A stretch of 7,910 nt of DNA, taken from assembly GCA_002473385.1 (NCBI GenBank), contig DKTR01000028.1, positions 7,734 to 15,643 on the forward strand, read 5' to 3'. The first letter of the stretch is position 1. Each line of letters opens with the position of its first letter. Positions 1-5,934 of this stretch are shown here, piece by piece. The translations under genes and the position numbers were made by a program. Origin of the DNA: Lachnospiraceae bacterium UBA7225. Its GTDB lineage: Bacteria; Bacillota; Clostridia; Lachnospirales; Lachnospiraceae. The notes beneath the pieces are model-generated. The model did no database searches. It saw only the letters and a list, made by a program, of their open reading frames with translations, and was not told the DNA's origin.

Positions 1-1173
1 CTGCCGCAGGCGCCGCAGCAGTATAAGCAGCTTTTGATGGTCTCCGGCTTTGATAAATATTTCCAGATTGCACCATGCTTCCGCGATGAGGACGCGCGTG
101 CGGACCGTTCGCCGGGTGAATTTTATCAGCTTGATTTTGAGATGAGCTTTGCCACTCAGGAGGAAGTATTTAAAGTAGGAGAGGAAGTGCTGACGGCGAC
201 ATTTGAAAAATTTGCGCCGGAAGGATATACGGTTACCACAGCGCCGTATCCGGTCATCAGCTATAAACAGGCGATGCTGGAATTTGGTACCGATAAGCCG
301 GATCTGCGTAATCCGCTGCGCATTATCGATGTGACGGATTTCTTCCAGAAATGTACCTTCAGACCGTTCCTTGGCAGAACTGTACGCGCTATCCGCGTAC
401 ATGAGAGAATGTCCAAGGGCTTTCATGAACGGCTGCTGAAATATGCCACCGGCATCGGTATGGGTGGTCTTGGTTATCTGGAAGTAATGGAGGATAAATC
501 CTACAAGGGTCCGATCGACAAGTTTATTCCGGAGGAATTAAAGGAAGAGTTTGCGCAGCTTGCCGGACTTTCAGCCGGCGATACGATTTTCTTCATGGCG
601 GATAAGGAGGAGCGCGCCGCTTATTATGCAGGTATGATCCGCACAGAGCTTGGCGAAAAGCTGGGGCTTCTGGAGAAAAATTCCTATCGCTTCTGTTATG
701 TGAACGACTTCCCGATGTTTGAGAAGGATCCGCAGACAAGGCAGATCGGCTTTACGCACAATCCGTTCTCCATGCCGCAGGGAGGTCTCGAGGCACTGAA
801 CAACAGCGATCCGCTGGATATTCTGGCATATCAGTATGATATCGTCTGCAATGGCGTGGAGCTGTCATCCGGTGCAGTGCGCAATCACGACATACAGATT
901 ATGAAGAAGGCTTTCGAAATCGCCGGATATGATGAGGAAGTTCTGAAAAACAAGTTTGGAGCGCTCTATAACGCTTTCTGCTTTGGAGCACCGCCTCACG
1001 CAGGTATGGCGCCCGGTATTGACCGGATGTTGATGCTTTTAAAGAATGAAGAAAATATCCGTGAGGTTATCGCTTTCCCGATGAACGGCAACGCTGAGGA
1101 TCTGATGTGCGGCGCACCGGGAACGGTTACAGAGCAGCAGCTTCGTGAGGTACACATTAAAGTGAGAGATTAG
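1..1173 (+). CDS. aspS: Aspartyl-tRNA synthetase, C-terminal 390 residues (5' end outside window)
   Basis: Cytoplasmic class II aminoacyl-tRNA synthetase that activates aspartate with ATP and loads it onto tRNA(Asp), and possibly tRNA(Asn). The frame is open from base 1, and the conserved LPQAPQQYKQLL segment precedes the first in-frame ATG, so that ATG is internal. Bacterial AspRS is about 590 residues, so roughly 200 are missing, including the OB-fold anticodon-binding domain and class II motif 1. Visible are motif 2 (FRDEDARADR, from visible residue 27), the KPDLRNP segment, a GAD-type insertion domain, DFPMFE, and motif 3 (GIDRMLMLL, from visible residue 339). The RSPGEFYQLD form of motif 2 differs from the shorter E. 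coli RQPEFTQID. The gene ends 10 nt before gatC, whose Shine-Dalgarno overlaps the aspS stop codon, so the two are probably co-transcribed. Whether the enzyme is discriminating cannot be told without the N-terminal domain. Confidence 0.97.
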   Translation: MPQAPQQYKQLLMVSGFDKYFQIAPCFRDEDARADRSPGEFYQLDFEMSFATQEEVFKVGEEVLTATFEKFAPEGYTVTTAPYPVISYKQAMLEFGTDKPDLRNPLRIIDVTDFFQKCTFRPFLGRTVRAIRVHERMSKGFHERLLKYATGIGMGGLGYLEVMEDKSYKGPIDKFIPEELKEEFAQLAGLSAGDTIFFMADKEERAAYYAGMIRTELGEKLGLLEKNSYRFCYVNDFPMFEKDPQTRQIGFTHNPFSMPQGGLEALNNSDPLDILAYQYDIVCNGVELSSGAVRNHDIQIMKKAFEIAGYDEEVLKNKFGALYNAFCFGAPPHAGMAPGIDRMLMLLKNEENIREVIAFPMNGNAEDLMCGAPGTVTEQQLREVHIKVRD

Positions 1174-1183
1174 GAGAAAAGGA

Positions 1184-1477
1184 ATGGCAAATATTATTTC
1201 AGACGAGACAATCGAATATGTCGGTATCCTTGCAAAGCTGGAGCTCTCTGCTGAAGAAAAGGAACAGGCAAAGGCGGATATGGGAAGAATGCTGGATTAT
1301 ATCGATAAATTGAATGAGCTGGATACTGCAGGAATTGAGCCGATGTCTCACGTTTTTCCGGTACAGAATGTATTCCGGGAGGACGTGGTTACAAACGGAG
1401 ATGACAGGGAAGCGATTTTGAAAAATGCGCCGGAGGAAAAGGATGGGGCATTTGTGGTGCCGAGAACGGTAGAGTAA
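1184..1477 (+). CDS. gatC: Asp-tRNA(Asn)/Glu-tRNA(Gln) amidotransferase subunit C
   Basis: Small non-catalytic subunit that wraps around GatA and holds it to GatB in the GatCAB amidotransferase. The 97 residues fit the usual length of about 95-100. Typical features are the N-terminal helix (ETIEYVGILAKLELSAEE), a second helix (MLDYIDKLNELD), the IEPMSHV turn near residue 50, a FREDVV segment, and the C-terminal APEEKDGAFVVPRTVE, which matches the family's conserved PxxxxxxFxVPxVxE end. The ATG start is supported by AGGAG at 1172-1176, 7 nt upstream, which overlaps the aspS stop codon. The gene lies directly before gatA and gatB in the order found in many Firmicutes. Confidence 0.96.
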   Translation: MANIISDETIEYVGILAKLELSAEEKEQAKADMGRMLDYIDKLNELDTAGIEPMSHVFPVQNVFREDVVTNGDDREAILKNAPEEKDGAFVVPRTVE

Positions 1478-1505
1478 TTCCGGCATCTGCAAAGCGAAAC
1501 GGAGC

Positions 1506-1515
1506 AAAAGGAGGG
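1506..1515 (+). promoter_or_regulatory. Strong Shine-Dalgarno that fixes the GTG start of gatA
   Basis: AAAAGGAGGG contains the full AGGAGG core at 1509-1514. It lies about 10 nt from the GTG at 1525 but 19 nt from the next in-frame ATG at 1534, so spacing favours the GTG. The 47-nt gap between gatC and gatA otherwise shows no promoter or terminator that I can recognise. Confidence 0.8.
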
Positions 1516-1524
1516 TATACGGAC

Positions 1525-2997
1525 GTGGGATTAATGGATATGACAGCGCTTGCGCTCGCAAAGAAGATCCGGGCGGGCGAAGTGAGCGCGCCGGAGGCGG
1601 CGCGGGCGGCGCTGGATCAGATAAAAAAGCTGGAGGGAGCGGTGCATGCCTATGTGACAGTGGATGAAGAGGGTGCGCTGAAAAGGGCGGCAGAGGTGCA
1701 GAAAAAGATTGAGGCGGGGAAATTAACAGGACCGCTTGCCGGGGTTCCGGCGGCAATCAAAGACAATATGTGTACAAAGGATCTGCCAACGACCTGCAGC
1801 TCACGTATTCTGGAAAATTTTGTTCCGACCTATACAGCACAGGCGGTGCAAAATCTGGAGGCGGCAGGTGTTGTGGTGCTCGGAAAGACGAATATGGATG
1901 AGTTTGCCATGGGCAGCACGACGGAAACCTCCGCATATGGGGTGACGAGAAATCCATGGAATCCGGAGCATGTGCCGGGCGGCTCGTCAGGCGGCTCCTG
2001 CGCGGCGGTAGCGGCAAATGAGTGCTCCTTCGCGCTCGGCTCGGACACCGGCGGCTCTATCCGCCAGCCGAGCTCATTCTGCGGTGTCACCGGCATTAAA
2101 CCAACCTACGGCACCGTGTCGCGCTATGGGCTGATTGCCTATGGCTCCTCGCTTGACCAGATCGGACCGGTTGCGAAAGACGTGAGCGACTGTGCGGCAA
2201 TTCTGGAGGTGATTGCGTCCTACGATGAAAAAGACAGCACCTCCATCCGGCGCGAAGACTGCGATTTTACGGCGGCATTGAAGGATGATGTAAAGGGGAT
2301 GAAAATTGGTATCCCGCGCGATTATTTTGGCAGCGGTCTGGACAAAGAGGTGAAACAGGCGGTTCTGGCAGCGGCGGAGATACTGCGGGAAAAGGGCGCT
2401 GAGGTGGAGGAATTCGATTTAAGTCTGGTAGAATATGCAATTCCGGCATACTACACGATTGCTTCAGCAGAGGCAAGCTCCAATCTTTCCCGTTTTGACG
2501 GGATCAAATATGGGTACCGGGCAAAGGAGTACGAGGGGCTGCACCAGATGTATAAAAAGAGCCGGTCAGAGGGTTTTGGCGCAGAGGTAAAGCGCCGTAT
2601 CATGCTTGGCTCTTTTGTACTTAGCTCCGGCTATTATGATGCATATTATTTAAAGGCACTGCGCACAAAAGCGCTGATAAAACAGGCATTTGACAGGGCA
2701 TTTGCAAAATATGATGTGATTCTGGGACCGGCGGCGCCTGCCACAGCGCCCAGGCTTGGGGAGAGCCTGTCTGATCCGCTGCAGATGTATCTCGGCGATA
2801 TTTATACGATCTCCGCGAATCTTGCCGGAATTCCGGGTATTTGTGTGCCCTGCGGAAAGGATGGCAAAGGGCTGCCGGTCGGGCTTCAGCTTCTCGGCGA
2901 CTGTTTTCAGGAGAAAAAAATTCTCCGGGCGGCGTATAGCTTTGAGTGCAGCCGTACCTATGAGGCGCCGGCACTGGCAGGAAAGGCGGTGGAGTAA
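1525..2997 (+). CDS. gatA: Asp-tRNA(Asn)/Glu-tRNA(Gln) amidotransferase subunit A (glutaminase)
   Basis: Amidase-signature subunit that hydrolyses glutamine and delivers ammonia to GatB for amidation of Asp-tRNA(Asn) and Glu-tRNA(Gln). The 490 residues match the usual length of about 485-490. The Ser-cisSer-Lys triad is complete: Lys79 in AIKDN, Ser154 in PGGSSGGS and Ser178 in DTGGSIRQP, the same numbers as in Staphylococcus aureus GatA. Arg358 and Asp425, recalled as the glutamine-binding pair of that enzyme, are also present. Downstream motifs include KPTYGTVSRYGL and the C-terminal LPVGLQLLG. The GTG start is chosen on Shine-Dalgarno spacing; an ATG start three codons later would change little. 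The stop codon abuts the gatB ATG with no gap. The segment 1565-1615 is locally very GC-rich, reflecting Ala/Gly/Glu codons, and the frame stays intact. Confidence 0.98.
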   Translation: MGLMDMTALALAKKIRAGEVSAPEAARAALDQIKKLEGAVHAYVTVDEEGALKRAAEVQKKIEAGKLTGPLAGVPAAIKDNMCTKDLPTTCSSRILENFVPTYTAQAVQNLEAAGVVVLGKTNMDEFAMGSTTETSAYGVTRNPWNPEHVPGGSSGGSCAAVAANECSFALGSDTGGSIRQPSSFCGVTGIKPTYGTVSRYGLIAYGSSLDQIGPVAKDVSDCAAILEVIASYDEKDSTSIRREDCDFTAALKDDVKGMKIGIPRDYFGSGLDKEVKQAVLAAAEILREKGAEVEEFDLSLVEYAIPAYYTIASAEASSNLSRFDGIKYGYRAKEYEGLHQMYKKSRSEGFGAEVKRRIMLGSFVLSSGYYDAYYLKALRTKALIKQAFDRAFAKYDVILGPAAPATAPRLGESLSDPLQMYLGDIYTISANLAGIPGICVPCGKDGKGLPVGLQLLGDCFQEKKILRAAYSFECSRTYEAPALAGKAVE

Positions 2998-4434
2998 ATG
3001 GCAAAGCAATATGAAACAGTTATCGGACTGGAGGTTCACGTAGAGCTGGCGACAAAAACAAAAATTTTCTGTGGCTGTTCCACGCAGTTTGGCGGAGCGC
3101 CAAATACGCATACCTGCCCGGTCTGCACCGGAATGCCCGGCTCGCTTCCGGTTCTGAATAAGCAGGTGGTGGAGTATGCACTTGCTGTCGGGCTGGCGAC
3201 AAACTGCCAGATCAACCAGCATTGTAAGTTCGACCGCAAAAACTATTTTTATCCGGATAATCCGCAGAATTATCAGATTTCACAGCTTTATCTGCCGATC
3301 TGTCATGACGGCGGAATTGAAATTGAGACCCCGGCGGGCAAAAAAATTATCGGCATTCATGAAATCCACATGGAGGAGGACGCCGGGAAACTCATTCACG
3401 ATGAATGGGAGGACTGTTCCCTGGTGGATTTTAACCGCAGCGGTGTGCCGTTAATCGAGATCGTGTCTGAGCCGGATATGCGCAGCGCGGAGGAAGTGAT
3501 CGCTTATCTCGACAAGCTGCGTCTGATTATCCAGTATCTCGGTGCTTCTGACTGTAAGCTGCAGGAGGGTTCCATGCGCGCGGACGTCAATCTTTCTGTC
3601 CGTGAGGTGGGGACGGAGAAATTCGGCACCCGTACCGAGATGAAGAATCTGAATTCCTTTAAAGCGATCGCCCGCGCGATCGGGAACGAGCGGGAGCGCC
3701 AGATCGACCTGCTGGAGTCTGGAAAAGCGGTTGTGCAGGAAACGCGCAGATGGGATGACACAAAGGAATATTCTTATGCGATGCGCTCCAAGGAGGATGC
3801 ACAGGATTATCGCTATTTCCCCGATCCTGATCTGACACCGGTGTATATCAGCGATGAGTGGATTGCGCGCGTGCGCGCCGCACAGCCGGAGCTGCGCACA
3901 GAAAAGCTGCAGCGCTATAAAGAGGAATTTGCCATCCCGGATTACGATGCGGGTATTCTCACCTCGTCCAAGCGCCTTGCCGATTTGTTTGAGGAGGCAA
4001 CAGCCATCTGCAAAAAGCCAAAGAAAGTCTCCAACTGGCTGATGGGCGAGACGCTCCGTCTTTTGAAAGAGAGGGGGCAGGAGCCGGAGGAACTTCGCTT
4101 CTCACCGGAAAATCTGGCGAAGCTGGTAGAACTTGTGGACGCAGGTACAGTTAACAACCGTGTAGCGAAGGAGGTTTTTGAGAAAATCTTCACGGATGAT
4201 ATTGATCCGGAAAAATATGTGGAGGATCATGGGCTGAAAGCAGTCAGCGATGAGGGTGCACTGCGTGGCACAATTGAAGCGGTGATTGCAGCAAATCCGC
4301 AGTCTGTGACAGATTTTAAGAATGGGAAGGAAAAAGCGATTGGCTTTCTCGTCGGGCAGACAATGAAGGCGCTGAAAGGAAAAGCTGACCCGGGCACCGT
4401 CAACAAAATCTTAAAGGAAACATTATCCAGATAA
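2998..4434 (+). CDS. gatB: Asp-tRNA(Asn)/Glu-tRNA(Gln) amidotransferase subunit B
   Basis: tRNA-binding kinase/transamidase subunit that activates the side-chain carboxylate of misacylated tRNA with ATP and replaces it with the amide, using ammonia channelled from GatA. The 478 residues match the family. Visible are the N-terminal ETVIGLEVHVEL, a four-cysteine cluster (Cys25, Cys27, Cys40, Cys43) typical of the zinc-containing GatB type, KNYFYPDNP near residue 81, the metal/ATP-site motif HMEEDAGK at 124-131, DFNRSGVPLIEIVSEPD, EMKNLNSFKAIARAI, and DYRYFPDPDL at 270-279. The helical domain and C-terminal YqeY-like tail (FLVGQTMKALKGKADP) contact tRNA in known structures. The ATG follows the gatA TAA directly. 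Purine-rich AAAGG (2982-2986) and GGAG (2991-2994) lie inside the gatA 3' end, so translation is probably coupled. No convincing terminator follows. Confidence 0.98.
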   Translation: MAKQYETVIGLEVHVELATKTKIFCGCSTQFGGAPNTHTCPVCTGMPGSLPVLNKQVVEYALAVGLATNCQINQHCKFDRKNYFYPDNPQNYQISQLYLPICHDGGIEIETPAGKKIIGIHEIHMEEDAGKLIHDEWEDCSLVDFNRSGVPLIEIVSEPDMRSAEEVIAYLDKLRLIIQYLGASDCKLQEGSMRADVNLSVREVGTEKFGTRTEMKNLNSFKAIARAIGNERERQIDLLESGKAVVQETRRWDDTKEYSYAMRSKEDAQDYRYFPDPDLTPVYISDEWIARVRAAQPELRTEKLQRYKEEFAIPDYDAGILTSSKRLADLFEEATAICKKPKKVSNWLMGETLRLLKERGQEPEELRFSPENLAKLVELVDAGTVNNRVAKEVFEKIFTDDIDPEKYVEDHGLKAVSDEGALRGTIEAVIAANPQSVTDFKNGKEKAIGFLVGQTMKALKGKADPGTVNKILKETLSR

Positions 4435-4442
4435 TACAGGGC

Positions 4443-4471
4443 TTGTTTTTTTGGAAAAGAGCAGATATACT
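4443..4471 (+). promoter_or_regulatory. Candidate sigma-A promoter for the lipoprotein gene
   Basis: TTGTTT (4443-4448) and TATACT (4466-4471) are separated by exactly 17 bp. The -10 matches the consensus at 5 of 6 positions, the -35 only at its TTG. The predicted start near 4478 would give a leader of about 18 nt that still includes the AAAGGGG Shine-Dalgarno at 4482-4488. The 61-nt gap after gatB has no clear terminator, so read-through from the gat operon is also possible. Confidence 0.5.
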
Positions 4472-4495
4472 ATCTTGTGAGAAAGGGGTACTTTC

Positions 4496-5794
4496 ATGAA
4501 GAGAAGGATATCTGCTTTATTATTATTTACGATACTGATGCTTTGTATGACAGGCTGCAGCCGCGCGACGATGAATGCGCAGATTGCGGAGAGCATCGGC
4601 ACACTTGGCATGTATGAAAATAATGAGCCGGTGGAGACACCGAAGATGAAGGCACAGCGTGAAATCCAGGAGCAGAAGGAAGCGGTGGAGGAGGATGTGA
4701 CCGGACATCTGGAAAAGGCAGCGCGTATGGCGGCCTCGTATAATTATACGGAGGCTCTGGAAGAGCTTGCTTTGATCAGCGAAGAGCACGCCGATGACGA
4801 CCGCGTGATCAGCGCCAAGATTGAATATCAGCGCCTGCTGGGACAGATGGATGTATACAGCGGGGACATTGCGCATATTTCTGTAAAAACACTGGCAGTG
4901 GATCCTCAGCGTGCGTTTGAGGACGAGGAAATGGGCTATTATTATAACTACTGGACACTGACGGTGGACGAATTCAAAGCAATCCTGCAGTCACTGTATG
5001 ACCGTGGATATGTATTGATGGATGTTCATGAGACAGTGGTTGAAGTGCAGAATGAGGACGGGACAACCAGCTTTGCCGTCAATACTCCGTCTATTCCGGA
5101 GGGAAAAACGCCGATGGTGCTGTCTTTCACGGAAGCAAATTATTATGATTATCAGCAGGGGGACGGCTTTTCCGGCCGGATGGTGCTGGATGAGGACGGC
5201 AACGTGATGAACGAATATACAGATGCTTCCGGACAGACAATTGTCGGAGCGTATGACGTTGTGCCGATCGTGGACGAATTTGTGGAGGAGCATCCGGATT
5301 TTTCTCTGCGCGGCGCCAAGGGTATCATTTCGGTCACAGGTTATGAGGGAGTGTTCGGCTATGGTATTGAGACTGGTGCGGGTACGATTGCGGATATTGC
5401 GGACCGGCTGAAGGAAACCGGATGGCAGATTGCCTGCCAGGGCTTTTCCGACAATGCCATGGAGAGCGACCTGGAGCTGAATGAGCTGGAGGATGATCTG
5501 GATGCCTGGAGCAATAAGATCGGCTCGCTTGTGGGAGACACTGATTTGCTGGTTTATCCGTATGGGGAGGAGGTAACGGCGGGTACCGCCCGGTACGAGA
5601 TGCTGCTGGAGAAGGGCTATCATTTCTTTTTCAGTATCTGGACGACGGCAGATTTTATCGAGGTGCAGCCGGATTATGTCCGTCAGTCCCGGAGAACCCT
5701 GGACGGTTACGATCTGTATATGTATGCTGACTATCTGACGGACTTTTTTGATGCGGATGAAATTCTTGAGGAAACCAGGCCACCCTTCGAATAA
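4496..5794 (+). CDS. Predicted lipoprotein with degenerate NodB/polysaccharide-deacetylase-like domain
   Basis: A 432-residue exported protein of unknown exact role. Residues 1-20 form a signal peptide (MKRR, a hydrophobic run, then MTG) with Cys21 as the likely lipidated residue, so it should be tethered to the outer face of the membrane. Residues 45-70 are charged and linker-like. Residues 71-118 look like TPR-type helices (HLEKAARMAASYNYTEALEEL). From about 125 a NodB-like fold is suggested: a strand with HISVKTL, a helix FKAILQSLYDRGYVLMD, a motif-1-like strand PMVLSFTEANYYDY (206-219), GAKGIISVTGYEG, IADRLKETGWQIACQGFSDN (301-320) and LVYPYGEE (352-359). In active relatives motif 1 carries Asp-Asp and motif 2 carries HTxxH. 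Here those positions read Thr212-Glu213 and Gln315/Asp319, so metal binding and deacetylase chemistry look lost. AAAGGGG lies 7 nt before the ATG. It could be a cell-wall-binding pseudoenzyme, which is inference. The lipoprotein call is strong; the fold call is moderate. Confidence 0.85.
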   Translation: MKRRISALLLFTILMLCMTGCSRATMNAQIAESIGTLGMYENNEPVETPKMKAQREIQEQKEAVEEDVTGHLEKAARMAASYNYTEALEELALISEEHADDDRVISAKIEYQRLLGQMDVYSGDIAHISVKTLAVDPQRAFEDEEMGYYYNYWTLTVDEFKAILQSLYDRGYVLMDVHETVVEVQNEDGTTSFAVNTPSIPEGKTPMVLSFTEANYYDYQQGDGFSGRMVLDEDGNVMNEYTDASGQTIVGAYDVVPIVDEFVEEHPDFSLRGAKGIISVTGYEGVFGYGIETGAGTIADIADRLKETGWQIACQGFSDNAMESDLELNELEDDLDAWSNKIGSLVGDTDLLVYPYGEEVTAGTARYEMLLEKGYHFFFSIWTTADFIEVQPDYVRQSRRTLDGYDLYMYADYLTDFFDADEILEETRPPFE

Positions 5795-5804
5795 TTACAG
5801 AATC

Positions 5805-5833
5805 TTTACAAGGGCTTAAAAAAATCTTATAAA
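5805..5833 (+). promoter_or_regulatory. Distal candidate promoter (P1) of nrdD
   Basis: TTTACA (5805-5810) and TATAAA (5828-5833) are separated by 17 bp, each matching the sigma-A consensus at 5 of 6 bases. Its predicted start near 5840 lies just before the -35 of the proximal promoter. It begins about 10 nt after the stop codon of the lipoprotein gene. Confidence 0.55.
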
Positions 5834-5841
5834 CTTCCCTC

Positions 5842-5870
5842 TTTACAAACCGGGGAATTTCTTCTATACT
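5842..5870 (+). promoter_or_regulatory. Proximal candidate promoter (P2) of nrdD
   Basis: TTTACA (5842-5847) and TATACT (5865-5870) are separated by 17 bp, with 5 of 6 consensus matches in each hexamer. The predicted start is near 5877, giving a leader of about 58 nt. An NrdR-box-like site begins 2 nt downstream of the -10, where bound repressor would block initiation. Confidence 0.7.
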
Positions 5871-5871
5871 G

Positions 5872-5887
5872 GAACTACATCTTGTGA
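5872..5887 (+). promoter_or_regulatory. Candidate NrdR box 1
   Basis: GAACTACATCTTGTGA matches the remembered NrdR-box consensus acacwatatatwgtgt at 11 of 16 positions. It covers the predicted start site of P2. NrdR is a zinc-finger/ATP-cone repressor that binds pairs of such boxes upstream of ribonucleotide reductase genes. Alone this site would be weak; its support comes from the second box and from the gene downstream. Confidence 0.55.
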
Positions 5888-5902
5888 AAAAATACAAAAA
5901 AC

Positions 5903-5918
5903 ACACCAGATATAGTTG
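5903..5918 (+). promoter_or_regulatory. Candidate NrdR box 2
   Basis: ACACCAGATATAGTTG matches the remembered consensus at 12 of 16 positions. It begins exactly 31 bp after box 1, with an A-rich 15-bp spacer (5888-5902) between them. That is about three helical turns, the paired arrangement known for NrdR sites. It lies 32 bp before the nrdD start codon. Confidence 0.65.
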
Positions 5919-5921
5919 AAC

Positions 5922-5927
5922 GGGAGG
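5922..5927 (+). promoter_or_regulatory. Ribosome binding site of nrdD
   Basis: GGGAGG lies 7 nt before the ATG at 5935 and fixes that start. The resulting N-terminus, MYVIKKDGTEEEF, is the normal beginning of an ATP-cone. Confidence 0.8.
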
Positions 5928-5934
5928 AACAGGA

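Noticed and set aside
34..39. TTG/ATG near base 34 as a true start for AspRS
   Set aside because: The upstream in-frame codons encode the conserved LPQAPQQYKQ segment of AspRS and motif 1 would be missing, so the gene continues past the left edge.
1199..1756. A 185-codon minus-strand frame opposite gatC and the start of gatA
   Set aside because: Its Pro/Leu/Arg-rich sequence arises from the GC-rich complement of gatA; there is no initiation signal or known domain.
2650..3222. A 190-codon minus-strand frame across the gatA-gatB junction
   Set aside because: It overlaps two confirmed genes and has no family resemblance; it is an antisense shadow.
4422..4435. Palindrome ATTATC-CA-GATAAT at the end of gatB, near a T-run, as a terminator
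   Set aside because: The stem is short and AT-rich with a 2-nt centre, and the T-run begins about 10 nt later after GC-containing sequence. This does not fit an intrinsic terminator.
5783..5826. CCCTT (5783-5787) pairing with AAGGG (5810-5814) as a terminator of the lipoprotein gene
   Set aside because: Only 5 bp with a 22-nt loop, followed by an A-run rather than a T-run, and it overlaps the better-supported distal promoter.
5888..5902. A-rich stretch between the two NrdR-like boxes as a separate element
   Set aside because: It is best read as the spacer between the boxes; no repeat or known motif is visible in it.
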